Assembly: GCF_040675875.1 (NCBI RefSeq)
Contig: NZ_JBEGII010000001.1
Span: forward strand, 1,860,001 to 1,924,000
DNA length: 64,000 nucleotides
Direction of reading: 5' to 3'
Source: Microbacterium sp. LWO12-1.2
GTDB taxonomy: Bacteria > Actinomycetota > Actinomycetes > Actinomycetales > Microbacteriaceae
Part shown: positions 1-9,386 of the stretch, piece by piece
Position numbering within the stretch: position 1 is the stretch's first letter
Layout: each line of letters starts with the position of its first letter
Translations under genes and position numbers: made by a program
Notes under the pieces: generated by a model
Databases searched by the model: none
What the model was told of the DNA's origin: nothing
What the model saw: the letters and a program-made list of their open reading frames with translations, nothing else

Positions 1-450
1 AAGCGTGACCTCGAAGCCGAGGGCGATGCCTTCGGCGCAGCGATCGCGCAGACCGAGGCGAACAAGGGCAAGTCCTCGGCAGCCATGGACGCGCTGCGCA
101 CCTCCTCCGGCGCCGCCGCGACGGGTGCTGCGGGAAGCGTGGTCACCGACCGTCGCATCACGAACATCGTGTTCGCCTGCGACGCCGGCATGGGCTCCTC
201 CGCCATGGGCGCGAGCGTGCTGAGGAACAAGTTCAAGAAGGCCGAGATCGACGGGGTCACGGTCATCAACCAGGCGATCGCGAACCTCGACGGCACCGCC
301 GACCTCGTGATCACACAGCAGCAGCTGACGGATCGGGCGAAGGCGCAGTCGCCCAACTCGATCCACGTGTCGGTCGACAACTTCATGAACTCTCCGAAGT
401 ACGAAGAGGTCGTCGAGATGGTGCGCACTCAGCGCGACTCCGACGCGTGA
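1..450 (+). CDS. mtlA: Mannitol PTS transporter, C-terminal fragment with EIIB domain (partial at 5' end)
   Basis: The reading frame is open from base 1 and stops at 448-450, so only the last ~149 codons are present. A polar linker of about 45 residues leads into an EIIB domain that contains the motif CDAGMGSSAMG. Its cysteine (codon 178-180) is the residue phosphorylated by EIIA in mannitol-type EIIB domains. The missing upstream part should be the membrane EIIC domain that moves and phosphorylates mannitol. The genes that follow, EIIA and mannitol-1-phosphate dehydrogenase, confirm the substrate. General PTS proteins EI and HPr are not in the window. Confidence 0.9.
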   Translation, partial: KRDLEAEGDAFGAAIAQTEANKGKSSAAMDALRTSSGAAATGAAGSVVTDRRITNIVFACDAGMGSSAMGASVLRNKFKKAEIDGVTVINQAIANLDGTADLVITQQQLTDRAKAQSPNSIHVSVDNFMNSPKYEEVVEMVRTQRDSDA

Positions 451-456
451 CAGACC

Positions 457-490
457 AGGCGGGGCGGGTGCCACGGCATCCGCCCCGCCT
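457..490 (+). other. Intercistronic hairpin between mtlA and mtlF
   Basis: Bases 457-472 and 475-490 form an inverted repeat with 15 of 16 positions paired. It begins seven bases after the mtlA stop and ends 26 bases before the mtlF start. There is no T-run, so it looks more like an RNA-processing, stabilising or partial-termination hairpin than a full terminator. It could set different expression of the membrane and soluble PTS subunits. Confidence 0.6.
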
Positions 491-516
491 CATCATTCCC
501 AGAAAGGCAACACACC

Positions 517-948
517 ATGAGCGTTCTCACCCTCGGCCAGGTCCGCATCCACGCGGGCAGCGCCACCCAGGATCAGGCCCTGCAGGAGGCCACAGACATC
601 CTGATCTCGGCCGGGGCGGTCACCCCCGCCTACGTCGACGCGATGCGCCAGCGCGAGGAGACCGTGTCGACCTACATGGGCAACGGCCTGGCCATCCCCC
701 ACGGCACGAACGAGACCAAGGACGCGATCCTCGCCTCCGCTCTCTCGGTCGTCCGCTACGACGGCGGCGTGGACTGGGCGGGCGAGCCCGCGACCTTCGT
801 TATCGGCATCGCCGGACGCGGAGACGAGCACCTCGAGATCCTCTCGCAGATCGCGATCCTGTTCTCGGATGACGACGATGTCGCGACGCTCAACGCCGCG
901 CAGACGCCGGAAGAGCTGTTCGCCCTGCTGTCGGCGGTGAACGACTGA
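517..948 (+). CDS. mtlF: Mannitol-specific PTS EIIA component
   Basis: This 143-residue protein matches the length of stand-alone mannitol/fructose EIIA proteins. The phosphorylated histidine is H62 in the segment [12 protein letters not shown]. It takes phosphate from HPr and passes it to the EIIB cysteine of the MtlA protein encoded just upstream. An AGAAAGG sequence a few bases before the ATG is the likely ribosome binding site. The stop codon overlaps the mtlD start by one base (TGATG), so translation of the two is probably coupled. Confidence 0.93.
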   Translation: MSVLTLGQVRIHAGSATQDQALQEATDILISAGAVTPAYVDAMRQREETVSTYMGNGLAIPHGTNETKDAILASALSVVRYDGGVDWAGEPATFVIGIAGRGDEHLEILSQIAILFSDDDDVATLNAAQTPEELFALLSAVND

Positions 949-2105
949 TGAAGGCGGTCCACTTCGGCGCCGGCAACATCGGGCGCGGCTTCGTCGGCCT
1001 GCTGCTGCACGAGGGCGGCTACGAGGTCGTCTTCTCCGACGTCGCCGACGCTCTGGTGGATGCCATCAACGAGGCCGACTCCTACACCGTGCACGAAGCG
1101 GGTCCCGGTGGCGTCGACCACGTGGTGACTGGCTTCCGCGCGGTCAACAGCCGCACCGATCCCGAGTCCGTGGCCACGGAGATCGCGACGGCCGATGTCG
1201 TGACGACCGCGGTCGGACCGACCGTGCTGCGGTTCGTCGCACCTGCCATCGTCGCCGGACTCGCCCGACGCCCCGCCGGCGCGGCCCCGCTGCAGGTCAT
1301 GGCATGCGAGAACGCGATCGGCGCGACTGATCTGCTGCGCGCCGAGATCGAGGCCGCGGCGGGCGTCGACGCCGAGGAGCTCCTGGCACGAGCGGTGTTC
1401 GCGAACACCGCGGTCGATCGGATCGTGCCGGCACAGGTGCCCGGCGCCGGGGTCGACGTCACAGTCGAGCCGTACTTCGAGTGGGCGATCGAGTCCGGCG
1501 TGTTCGGCGGCGCGCTGCCGAACATCCCCGGCGCGCACTTCGTCGAGAACCTGGCCCCCTACATCGAGCGCAAACTCTTCACCGTGAACACCGGACATGC
1601 GGCGGCGGCGTACTTCGGCGCGCAGCGCGGGATCGAGCGGATCTCGGACGCCCTCGCCGACGATACGATCGCCGGGCACGTCACTGCAGCACTGGAGGAG
1701 ACCTCCGCCGTGCTGGTCGCGGCACACGGCCTCGACCCCGCGGAGCTGGCCGAGTATCGTGCCACGATCCTGGAGCGTTTCCGCAACCCGGCGCTCGTCG
1801 ACACGGTACAGCGCGTCGGGCGCCAGCCATTGCGCAAGATCTCCCGCCACGAGCGCTTCGTCGGCCCTGCCGCGATGGCGGCGGAGCACGGTCTCTCCGC
1901 GCGCGCGCTGGTGGCGGCGATCGCTGCAGCTCTCGCGTTCGACGATGTCGAGGACGAGCAGTCGGTGGAACTGCAGGAACTGCTGCGCACGGACGACGCC
2001 GTGACCTTCACCACCCGCACGACCGGGCTCGACCCCGAGCATCCGCTCTTCCCATCGATCCGCGACGCCGTGCAGGCACGTCAGGAGCACATCGGCGTCG
2101 GCTGA
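948..2105 (+). CDS. mtlD: Mannitol-1-phosphate 5-dehydrogenase
   Basis: The 385-residue protein starts with a Rossmann motif, [13 protein letters not shown], which binds NAD. Around residues 206-220 it carries the [16 protein letters not shown] segment typical of the family. It oxidises the mannitol 1-phosphate made by the PTS to fructose 6-phosphate, feeding glycolysis. Length and both motifs agree with bacterial MtlD. It is the last gene of the mannitol operon and is followed by a strong terminator hairpin. Confidence 0.95.
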   Translation: MKAVHFGAGNIGRGFVGLLLHEGGYEVVFSDVADALVDAINEADSYTVHEAGPGGVDHVVTGFRAVNSRTDPESVATEIATADVVTTAVGPTVLRFVAPAIVAGLARRPAGAAPLQVMACENAIGATDLLRAEIEAAAGVDAEELLARAVFANTAVDRIVPAQVPGAGVDVTVEPYFEWAIESGVFGGALPNIPGAHFVENLAPYIERKLFTVNTGHAAAAYFGAQRGIERISDALADDTIAGHVTAALEETSAVLVAAHGLDPAELAEYRATILERFRNPALVDTVQRVGRQPLRKISRHERFVGPAAMAAEHGLSARALVAAIAAALAFDDVEDEQSVELQELLRTDDAVTFTTRTTGLDPEHPLFPSIRDAVQARQEHIGVG

Positions 2106-2120
2106 TCTCCGGACTCCGCA

Positions 2121-2160
2121 GCGCCCCCGCCCACCCGATACGATCGGTGGGCGGGGGCGC
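2121..2160 (+). terminator. Terminator after the mannitol operon
   Basis: A perfect 15-bp GC-rich inverted repeat (2121-2135 with 2146-2160, ten-base loop) is followed by TTCTGT. It lies 15 bases after the mtlD stop codon and separates the mannitol operon from the monooxygenase gene. Confidence 0.85.
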
Positions 2161-2211
2161 TTCTGTCGAGGCGCTGGCGATATTTCGAGCACAGCGACGT
2201 GCGGGAGCAGC

Positions 2212-3504
2212 ATGAACACATACGCCGTCATCGGCGCGGGCCCTTCGGGTCTCGCCGCGGCCAGGGCCCTTCAGAAGCGCGGTATCGGTGTGGAGGGCTA
2301 CGAGGCTTCGCACGACGTCGGCGGGCTCTGGGACATCTCGAACCCGCGCAGCACGATGTACGAGTCCGCGCATCTGATCTCCTCGCGCACGACGACCGAG
2401 TTCACGGACTTCCCGATGCGCTCCACGGTCGACTATCCCGGGCATCGGGTGCTGCACGAGTACTTCCGCGACTACGCCGAGCACTTCGCGCTGCGGCCGC
2501 TCTTCCGGTTCGACACCCGCGTGAGCCGGCTCGAGCCGCGGGACGGGGGCTGGGATCTCACGGCAGTCGGCCCCGACGGCGAGCAGACGCGCTGGTACGC
2601 CGGCGTCGTGCTCGCGAACGGCACGCTCGCCGAGCCGAACATCCCGTCGTTCCCCGGCACCTTCACCGGCGACCTCCTGCACACCAGCGCCTACAAGTCT
2701 CCTTCCCAGCTGACCGGCAAGCGCGTGCTGCTGATCGGCGCAGGCAACTCCGGCTGCGACATCGCCGTCGATGCCGTGCACCATGCCGCCTCGATCGACA
2801 TGAGTGTGCGCCGCGGCTACTACTTCGTGCCCCGCTATCTGTTCGGCAAGCCCAGCGACACCCTGAACCAGGGCAAGCCCCTGCCCGCCCGTGTCAAGCA
2901 GGCTCTGGACAGCCGCGTCCTCCGCGCCTTCACCGGCGATCCGGTGCGGTTCGGCTTCCCGAAGCCCGACTATCGGATCTACGAATCCCACCCGATCGTG
3001 AACACCTTGATCCTCAACCACCTGGGCCAGGGCGATCTGCGCATCCGCGCCGACGTCGAGCGGTTCGAGGGTGACACGGTGCACTTCCGCGACGGCACCT
3101 CAGACGACTACGACCTGGTGCTGCTCGCCACCGGATACACCCTCGACTACCCGTTCGTCGACCGGGCTCACCTGCAGTGGAGGGGGGCCGCGCCCCGCCT
3201 GTTCCTGAACATGTTCCCCGCCTCCTTCAACGGCCTCTATGTGATGGGCATGATCGAAGCATCGGGAATCGGATGGCAGGGCCGCTACGAGCAGGCGGAC
3301 CTGCTGGCCTCCTACCTGAACGCCGTCGAGCGGGACCCGGCGTCCGCCCAGCGCTTCCGCACGCGCGTGACCGGTGCCCCCTGGCCGGACCTCAGCGGCG
3401 GCTACCACTACCTCGGGCTCGATCGCATGGCCTACTACGTGAACAAGGATGCCTACCGCGGCGCGGTCAGACGTGAGAAGCAGGAGCTGGAGGCGGGCGG
3501 ATGA
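2212..3504 (+). CDS. Flavin-containing monooxygenase (FMO family)
   Basis: This 430-residue protein has an N-terminal FAD-binding GAGPSGLAAAR motif (residues ~7-17) and a second dinucleotide motif GAGNSGCD near residue 172 for NADPH. Just before the latter it carries FTGDLLHTSAYK, which fits the FMO fingerprint FxGxxxHxxxY. Such enzymes insert one oxygen atom into N, S or carbonyl substrates. The substrate is not evident. GGGAG five bases before the ATG serves as the ribosome binding site. The stop overlaps the next start by four bases (ATGA), which suggests translational coupling to the transporter gene. Confidence 0.85.
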   Translation: MNTYAVIGAGPSGLAAARALQKRGIGVEGYEASHDVGGLWDISNPRSTMYESAHLISSRTTTEFTDFPMRSTVDYPGHRVLHEYFRDYAEHFALRPLFRFDTRVSRLEPRDGGWDLTAVGPDGEQTRWYAGVVLANGTLAEPNIPSFPGTFTGDLLHTSAYKSPSQLTGKRVLLIGAGNSGCDIAVDAVHHAASIDMSVRRGYYFVPRYLFGKPSDTLNQGKPLPARVKQALDSRVLRAFTGDPVRFGFPKPDYRIYESHPIVNTLILNHLGQGDLRIRADVERFEGDTVHFRDGTSDDYDLVLLATGYTLDYPFVDRAHLQWRGAAPRLFLNMFPASFNGLYVMGMIEASGIGWQGRYEQADLLASYLNAVERDPASAQRFRTRVTGAPWPDLSGGYHYLGLDRMAYYVNKDAYRGAVRREKQELEAGG

Positions 3505-4454
3505 ACGTCGACGACGTCGTGCTCAGCTTCACGCCGGGCACGCTCACGATCCTGAACGTGGTGCTGGGCCTGATCATGTTCGGCATCGCGCTGGACACCT
3601 CGCCGTCGGACTTCAAGGTCGTCGCGAAGCATCCGAAGCCGTTCGTGATCGCGATCCTCGCGCAGCTGCTGCTTCTTCCGATCGCCACCTTCCTGCTCAC
3701 CCTGGTGCTGCCCGTCTCCGCCTCGATGGCCCTCGGCATGATCCTCGTGGCCTGCTGCCCGCCGGGCAACATCTCGCAGGTGCTCACACACCGTTCCGGC
3801 GGCAACGTCGCGCTGTCCGTCTCGCTGACCGCTGTGGGCAACCTGGTCTACATCGTCGCGATGCCCCTGAGCATCACGTTCTGGGGCTCGCTGCATCCGA
3901 CGGCGCGCGAGCTGCTGCGCGAAGTCGCGCTGGATCCATGGAAGATGCTGCTGGAGATCCTGCTCATCGTCGGACTCCCGTTCGCGCTCGGCCTGGTGAT
4001 CCGTGCGAAGCTGCCCGCGCTCACGCGCCGCGTGCAGCCGTTCGTGAAGTGGTTCAGCCTGATCGCACTGCTCGCCTTCATCCTCGCGGCGCTGATCGGC
4101 AACTGGGCCGTGTTCATCCAGGTGCTCGGCATCATCGTGCTCGTCGTGACCGTGCACGATGCCGTCGCGCTCGCGCTCGGCTACGGCACGGCGGTGGTCG
4201 GCGGCCTGGGCACGCGCGAACGCAAGGCCATGACGTTCGAGGTCGGCATCCGCAACGCCGGTCTCGGTCTCGGTCTCGTGTTCCTGTTCTTCGACGGTCT
4301 CGGTGGCATGGCGATCGTCGCCGGCTGGTGGGGCATCTGGGACATCGTGGCCGGCCTCATCCTCGCCGGGCTCTGGGCGCGGCACACCCGCAGGCGCACC
4401 GGATCCGCATCCGGTGACGCCACCGGACGCACCACGATGGAGACCGTGCCGTGA
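3501..4454 (+). CDS. Bile acid:sodium symporter (BASS/SBF) family transporter
   Basis: The 317-residue protein is almost entirely hydrophobic, with about nine or ten membrane segments. The conserved region around CCPPGNISQVLTHRSGGNVALS matches the BASS fold, where such segments cross within the membrane. Members move bile acids, keto acids or other organic anions with sodium. No bile-acid context is visible here. The gene overlaps both neighbours by four bases, so it is likely translated together with the monooxygenase and the epimerase and may import or export their shared substrate. Confidence 0.8.
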   Translation: MNVDDVVLSFTPGTLTILNVVLGLIMFGIALDTSPSDFKVVAKHPKPFVIAILAQLLLLPIATFLLTLVLPVSASMALGMILVACCPPGNISQVLTHRSGGNVALSVSLTAVGNLVYIVAMPLSITFWGSLHPTARELLREVALDPWKMLLEILLIVGLPFALGLVIRAKLPALTRRVQPFVKWFSLIALLAFILAALIGNWAVFIQVLGIIVLVVTVHDAVALALGYGTAVVGGLGTRERKAMTFEVGIRNAGLGLGLVFLFFDGLGGMAIVAGWWGIWDIVAGLILAGLWARHTRRRTGSASGDATGRTTMETVP

Positions 4455-5410
4455 CCAGGGTGCTGATCACCGGCGGTGGCGGCTTCCTCGGCACACACGT
4501 CGCCGCCGCCCTGACTGCTCGCGGCGACGTCGAGCTGATCGTCTCGGCCGACCTGCGCAGCGGGCAGCCGCGCCTGGGAGTCATCGATGCCCTTCTCGAC
4601 GTGACCGATCCGGACGCACTCGCTCCCCTGCTGCGCACCCACCGCATCGACACGGTCGTGCACCTCGCGGCGATCGTCAACCCGGGGCACGATGTCGATC
4701 TGGAGTACCGGGTGGACGTCACCGGCACCGCCCACGTGCTCGCGGCGTGCATCGAGACCGGGGTGCGCAGGATCGTGGTCTCCAGCTCGGGAGCCGCCTA
4801 CGGCTACCACCGGGACAACCCGGAGTGGATCGACGAGGATCAGCCGTTGCGTGGCAACGATGCCTTCCCCTACTCCCGGCACAAGCGGCTCGTCGAGGAG
4901 ATGCTGGCCGAGTACCGCGAGTCGCATCCGGCCCTGGAGCAGGTGATCTTCCGCATCGGCACGATCCTCGGCCCCACCGTCCAGAACCAGATCACCGCGC
5001 TGTGGGACGGCAGGCGCATTCTGCGCATCAGCGGTTCCGACTCCCCGTTCGTGTTCGTCTGGGTCGACGACGTGGCCGCGGCGATGGCTCGTGCCGCGGC
5101 AGACGGCCCGGCGGGGATCTTCAACATCGCAGGCGACGGGCGGATGACCGTCACCGAGATCGCCCGCAGACTCGGCAAATCGACGCTCACGATCCCTGCC
5201 GGTGTGCTGGCCGCGGCACTCCGGATCGGTCGGGCGCTCCGACTGACCGTCCACGGCCCCGAGAAGGTCCCGTTCCTGCGCTACCGACCGGTGCTTGCGA
5301 ACAGTCGGTTGAAGGCGCGGTTCGGCTACACGCCGGCGTTGACCAGCCGGCAAGCGTTCGAGGCGTACCTGGCCGCGCACCCCCACGTCGCAGAACACCG
5401 CACCGCGTAA
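4451..5410 (+). CDS. NAD-dependent epimerase/dehydratase (extended SDR)
   Basis: A GTG start overlaps the previous stop by four bases. The 319-residue product opens with the extended-SDR nucleotide motif TGGGGFLG (residues 7-14). The catalytic pair is Y and K of YSRHK near residues 140-144, with SSSGAAYG upstream supplying the serine. Family members oxidise, epimerise or reduce sugars, steroids or other alcohols bound near NAD(P). The operon with an FMO and a BASS transporter hints at a terpenoid, steroid or ketone substrate, but this is inference only. Confidence 0.82.
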   Translation: MTRVLITGGGGFLGTHVAAALTARGDVELIVSADLRSGQPRLGVIDALLDVTDPDALAPLLRTHRIDTVVHLAAIVNPGHDVDLEYRVDVTGTAHVLAACIETGVRRIVVSSSGAAYGYHRDNPEWIDEDQPLRGNDAFPYSRHKRLVEEMLAEYRESHPALEQVIFRIGTILGPTVQNQITALWDGRRILRISGSDSPFVFVWVDDVAAAMARAAADGPAGIFNIAGDGRMTVTEIARRLGKSTLTIPAGVLAAALRIGRALRLTVHGPEKVPFLRYRPVLANSRLKARFGYTPALTSRQAFEAYLAAHPHVAEHRTA

Positions 5411-5413
5411 CCT
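5408..5413 (+). promoter_or_regulatory. Candidate -10 box for a leaderless transcript of the alpha/beta hydrolase
   Basis: TAACCT ends six bases before the ATG at 5420, so transcription would begin at or next to the start codon. No clear -35 is seen. The box lies inside the stop codon of the previous gene. A run of Gs directly before the ATG is too close to be a normal ribosome binding site. Confidence 0.4.
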
Positions 5414-5419
5414 GGGGGC

Positions 5420-6172
5420 ATGCAGAAGAAGCGCCGCCGCCGAGTACTCCGCTGGATTCTCGGGAGCATCGCGGCCGTGCTGGTGCTCGGCATCGGCGGC
5501 ATCCTCGTGTGTAGCCAGGTCGGCGTGATGGCCGCGGAGTCGGAACCGCTCGCCACCGTGCGAGAGAACCCCGACATCACCGTCACCGATGCCCCCGAGG
5601 GCATCGTGCTCGCTCCCGCCGACGGCGACTCCGAGATCGGTGTCGTGTTCATCCCCGGCGCGAAGGTCGACCCGTGGGCATACGCAGCGATCCTGCAGGG
5701 CCTCGCCGAAGACGGGATGACCGTGGTGATCACACGCCCCTGGCTGAACCTCGCGTTCTTCGACCTGCGTGGCCTCGATTCGTTCACCTCCACCGCACCC
5801 GACATCGACACCTGGGCCGTCGGAGGACATTCCCTCGGCGGCGTGCGCGCATGCCAGCTCGCCGGCGATGCCGACGCCCTCCTTCTGTTCGGCTCGTACT
5901 GTGCCACGGATGTCTCCGACACGGATCTCCCCGTGCTCAGCATCGCCGGGTCCGAAGACGGACTGTCGACACCGGAGAAGATCGCCGCCGCCCGCCCGCT
6001 GCTCCCCGCTGATGCCGAGCTCGTCGAGATCCCCGGCGCCTCGCACGCCTCATTCGGTGACTACGGGCCGCAGGCCGGCGACGGCACACCCACGATCTCC
6101 GACGAGGAGATGCATCAGACCGTGACCGCGCTGGTCGGCGCCTTCGCCCAGGAGTCCCTCGTCGGTCGCTGA
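5420..6172 (+). CDS. Membrane-anchored or secreted alpha/beta hydrolase
   Basis: A basic N-terminus (KKRRRR) is followed by a membrane segment at about residues 11-30, so the 250-residue enzyme is likely outside the membrane. The nucleophile elbow is GGHSLGG at about residues 134-140. A late GASHASFGDYG segment supplies the catalytic histidine. This pattern matches the alpha/beta-hydrolase (dienelactone hydrolase or chlorophyllase-like) fold. The substrate is unknown. It follows the epimerase by nine bases but may also have its own leaderless promoter. Confidence 0.8.
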   Translation: MQKKRRRRVLRWILGSIAAVLVLGIGGILVCSQVGVMAAESEPLATVRENPDITVTDAPEGIVLAPADGDSEIGVVFIPGAKVDPWAYAAILQGLAEDGMTVVITRPWLNLAFFDLRGLDSFTSTAPDIDTWAVGGHSLGGVRACQLAGDADALLLFGSYCATDVSDTDLPVLSIAGSEDGLSTPEKIAAARPLLPADAELVEIPGASHASFGDYGPQAGDGTPTISDEEMHQTVTALVGAFAQESLVGR

Positions 6173-6232
6173 CGCGTCTCAGCCTGGAACTCTCCGTCAG
6201 CGCCGAACCGCCCGTCTGCCGAGAACCGCCCC

Positions 6233-7093
6233 TCAGCCGAGATGCGGATCGAGCAGCGGGTGCAGGTGGCGGCTGCGGAGCACGGCCGATGCGGCCCATG
6301 CACCGGCCGCGAGCGATTCCGGGACCGGATGCCCCGCCAGCCGCGCATCGAGCACGCCGGCGAAGAACGCGTCTCCCGCGCCGTTGGCGTCGACGACCTC
6401 CACGGGGACGGCGGCGACCCGATGCTCGACCCCGTGCGCGTCCACCGCGACCGCGCCCTCCGCTCCGAGGGTGCAGACCGCGAGAGACGCCCCCGCGGCG
6501 ATGCAGCCGTGCAGGAAGGCGAGCGGATCATCGAGCCGGTCGGCGTTGCAGAAGACGACGTCCGCCGCGGCGAGGAAGGGACGGTGGAACTCCGCCGTCC
6601 CGTCGTAGTCGTGCACGTCCACCCAGATCGAGCGCCCCGTCGCAGTCGCGAGGGGCAGGAGTCGTTGCGGCTCGGCAGCCAGGTCCAACACGATCACCTC
6701 GGACGCCTTCATCGCCGCTTGGAGCGCCGCGTCGTCCCGGTCCGACTGCGCCGCCGGTGACGAGAGATAGAGCGAGACACGGGCACCCCGCCGGGTCATC
6801 AGGTTGAGGTGACGCTCGGTCTCCGCGCTGCGGGCCCAGTGCACAGGGACATCGGCCGTCTCCAGCGCCGCGCGCACCTGCCTGCCCGCGTCGTCATCGC
6901 CCGCTGCGGCGTAGAGAAGTAGCGTCCGTCCGAGCCCGCGAAGACTCAGCGCCTTGCCCGCACTCGTCCCGCCGAGCGTCTCCCACGACTCCTCCGCGAA
7001 CTGCATGTGGGGCACGGGGTCGGGAAGCCGATCGAGGAGCACGATCTGGTTCCACGATGCGGGGCCAGCGATGAACACGGAGGCGTCGGACAT
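6233..7093 (-). CDS. PfkB family carbohydrate kinase
   Basis: The 286-residue protein has the N-terminal glycine-rich LGGTSAGKALSL region and the C-terminal PfkB signature ANGAGDAFFAG, whose aspartate is the catalytic base. PfkB kinases phosphorylate sugars or nucleosides such as ribose, fructose, adenosine or 2-keto-3-deoxygluconate. I chose the ATG at 7093 over the one at 7102 because AGGA lies at good spacing before it. The next gene upstream on the strand is a polysaccharide deacetylase. The exact sugar cannot be named. Confidence 0.85.
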   Translation of the reverse strand: MSDASVFIAGPASWNQIVLLDRLPDPVPHMQFAEESWETLGGTSAGKALSLRGLGRTLLLYAAAGDDDAGRQVRAALETADVPVHWARSAETERHLNLMTRRGARVSLYLSSPAAQSDRDDAALQAAMKASEVIVLDLAAEPQRLLPLATATGRSIWVDVHDYDGTAEFHRPFLAAADVVFCNADRLDDPLAFLHGCIAAGASLAVCTLGAEGAVAVDAHGVEHRVAAVPVEVVDANGAGDAFFAGVLDARLAGHPVPESLAAGAWAASAVLRSRHLHPLLDPHLG

Positions 7094-7121
7094 GAACACC
7101 ATCCTGCCGCGTCCGGTGGCC

Positions 7122-8222
7122 TCAGCCGATGCGGGAGATCAGCGCGTCCAGGCCCATGCCGTAGTCGATGCGCACGACAGGGAGCGCGAGCTTGTCCGTG
7201 CCGATCCCGACGTACCCCGGCTCGATCGTGCGCGCCATCTCGAAGCCGGCCAGCGCGACCCCCTGCTTGGCGGTGTCGTTGTAGTGCCCGAACGGATACG
7301 CGATGACCTCACGCACACCGAGTGCGTCTCCGGAGAGATTCAGGTCCTCGGCGATCTGCTCGGCCGTCCAGTTGACCATCCGCCCCTTCCCGTTGTCACC
7401 CGCCTGGTGCATGTCGTGCGTGTGGGAGCGACGCAGCACGTAGATGGACGGCGGCGGATCCTGACGGTAGGCGGTGATCATGAAGGATGTCGCCAGCAGC
7501 TGGTGCTTCTCGACGACAGGGGCGGCCAGGTCGAACCACGTCTGGTCCGCATCATCGTCGGTGATGATCACCGAACGGGCGGGCAGGAAGAGGCGGCCGT
7601 CGATGAACGCACTGAGCTCGTCCCAGGTCGGCAGATAGAAGCCGGTCGTGGCGATGTGCGCCATCTGCGCCTCGAAGTCGCCGATGTACGCGTAGTTGCC
7701 GCGCAGCCAGCCCTTCTCTCCATCCGGGTTCGCGGTGAACTGGTGGTACATCAGGATCGGGACCTTCGTCCCCTCTGCGAGATTCTCCTCGGGAGTCTTC
7801 CACGCACCGAAGAGCTCGATCTGCTGATCCGTGCACACGACCGGATCAGCGCCGTTCACCCGAGAAGCAGGGTCGGCAGCGGCCGCGCTCTCCGCGGTCG
7901 GGTACCACCCGGCGAACACCAGCCCGTCCTGGGCAGGGATCGGGAGCGCCTGGTAGAGCGCGTTCTGCCACTGCAGCATCGGCTCCTCGACGATGCCATC
8001 GCCGGAGAACGACGCCGCGCACGCCAGAGGGTCGTCGGCGTCGACGATCAGCTGCTGCGCCGGCGTCAGCACCCGCTCGATCGGCTGGGCGACGTTCTTG
8101 GGCGTCGGATCAGCCGGCGCCCTGTTCATCCAGGCGAACCCCGCTGCCCCCGCGCCGAGCAGCACGACGGCCGCGCTGATGCCGATCACGACGCCCGTGC
8201 GCCGCCTTCTCCCCCGAGGCAT
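7122..8222 (-). CDS. Membrane-anchored polysaccharide deacetylase-like protein (NodB fold)
   Basis: The 366-residue protein has a basic N-terminus and one membrane segment (about residues 11-32), so the catalytic part faces outside. It contains the family opening PILMYHQF, a metal-binding ITDDDAD motif in place of TFDDG, SHTHDMH as the histidine motif, and AYPFGHYN in place of the RPPYG motif. NodB enzymes remove acetyl groups from peptidoglycan or other N-acetyl glycans using zinc. Several motifs deviate from the classic form, so activity is likely but not certain. It ends the operon after add, seven bases from it. Confidence 0.8.
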   Translation of the reverse strand: MPRGRRRRTGVVIGISAAVVLLGAGAAGFAWMNRAPADPTPKNVAQPIERVLTPAQQLIVDADDPLACAASFSGDGIVEEPMLQWQNALYQALPIPAQDGLVFAGWYPTAESAAAADPASRVNGADPVVCTDQQIELFGAWKTPEENLAEGTKVPILMYHQFTANPDGEKGWLRGNYAYIGDFEAQMAHIATTGFYLPTWDELSAFIDGRLFLPARSVIITDDDADQTWFDLAAPVVEKHQLLATSFMITAYRQDPPPSIYVLRRSHTHDMHQAGDNGKGRMVNWTAEQIAEDLNLSGDALGVREVIAYPFGHYNDTAKQGVALAGFEMARTIEPGYVGIGTDKLALPVVRIDYGMGLDALISRIG

Positions 8223-8229
8223 CGTGCCG

Positions 8230-9345
8230 TCAGTCCGCGAAGCCCTCGGCGATCATCTCGACGAGCTCTTCCCGCTCCTCGACCGGGAGGAACGCAGCCG
8301 ATGCCGCATTGAACTGGAACGCCTCGAGGTCGTCGAGGTCGTACTCGAAGGTCTCGACCAGCAGCGCCAGCTCACGCGTCAGGGAGGTGCCGCTCATGGT
8401 GCGATTGTCGACGTTCACCGTGACCGAGAAACCGAGCTGGTAGAGCAGATCGAAGGGGTGGTCGGCCAGGGTCTTTCCCCAGGCCGCGACCGCGCCGGTC
8501 TGCAGATTCGACGACGGCGAGAGCTCGAGCGGGATCTCCCGATCGCGCACCCATCGAGCGAGGTCGCCGAACTGCACCTGCACCTCGTCGCCCTCTTCCG
8601 TGACGACCTGCAGGTCCTCGGCGATCCGCACGCCGTGCCCCAGGCGCAGCGCCCGCCCATCGATGAGCGCGGAGCGGATCGACGCGAGGCCGGCCGCCTC
8701 GCCGGCATGGACGGTGACGGGGAAGAAGTTCTCGGCGAGATAGTCGAAGGCGGCCCGGTGGTTCGAGGGCGGGAATCCGTCTTCGGGTCCCGCGATGTCG
8801 AAGCCCACGACGCCACGACCACGGAAGGCGACGGCCAGCTCGGCGATCTCCCGCGCGCGGTCGGTCTGCCGCATGGCGGTGATCAGCTGGCCGACGCGGA
8901 TGCTGTGGCCGTCGCGATCGGCAGCTTCTTCGCCTTCCTCAATGCCCTGCTGCACTGCCGCGACCGTCTGCTCCAGCGTCAGGCCGCGCGTGAGGTGCTG
9001 CTCCGGGGCCCAACGGACCTCGCCGTAGATCACGCCGTCGGCGGCCAGGTCCTGCACGAACTCGCGGGCGACACGGGTCAGGCCGGCCGCCGTCTGCATC
9101 ACACCGATCGTCACGTCGAAGGTCTTGAGATAGTCGGCCAGGGAGCCCGAGTCGCTCTGGCTGGTGAACCAGCGTCCGAGCGAGGCAGCATCCTTCGCGG
9201 GAACCGCCAGCCCCTCCGCATCCGCGAGCTCGAGGATCGTCGCCGGTCGCAGGGCTCCGTCGAGGTGGTCGTGCAGCGACACCTTCGGCAGGCTTCGCAG
9301 GGACACGCCCTGGATCGTGACGTCGCCGTTCGGATCGATCGACAT
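8230..9345 (-). CDS. add: Adenosine deaminase
   Basis: The 371-residue protein shows all adenosine deaminase hallmarks: zinc ligands in SLHDHLDGALRP (H25, H27), the VHAGEA segment near residue 210 with the zinc histidine and catalytic glutamate, LGHGVRI, and a late NVDNRTMSGTSL motif. It converts adenosine and deoxyadenosine to inosine forms. It follows deoA by 41 bases in a nucleoside uptake operon, so its substrate is probably imported nucleoside. Confidence 0.93.
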   Translation of the reverse strand: MSIDPNGDVTIQGVSLRSLPKVSLHDHLDGALRPATILELADAEGLAVPAKDAASLGRWFTSQSDSGSLADYLKTFDVTIGVMQTAAGLTRVAREFVQDLAADGVIYGEVRWAPEQHLTRGLTLEQTVAAVQQGIEEGEEAADRDGHSIRVGQLITAMRQTDRAREIAELAVAFRGRGVVGFDIAGPEDGFPPSNHRAAFDYLAENFFPVTVHAGEAAGLASIRSALIDGRALRLGHGVRIAEDLQVVTEEGDEVQVQFGDLARWVRDREIPLELSPSSNLQTGAVAAWGKTLADHPFDLLYQLGFSVTVNVDNRTMSGTSLTRELALLVETFEYDLDDLEAFQFNAASAAFLPVEEREELVEMIAEGFAD

Positions 9346-9386
9346 GGTGGTCCTCTCAGAAGTGGTGCAGGATCGGCAGCCTCAGC

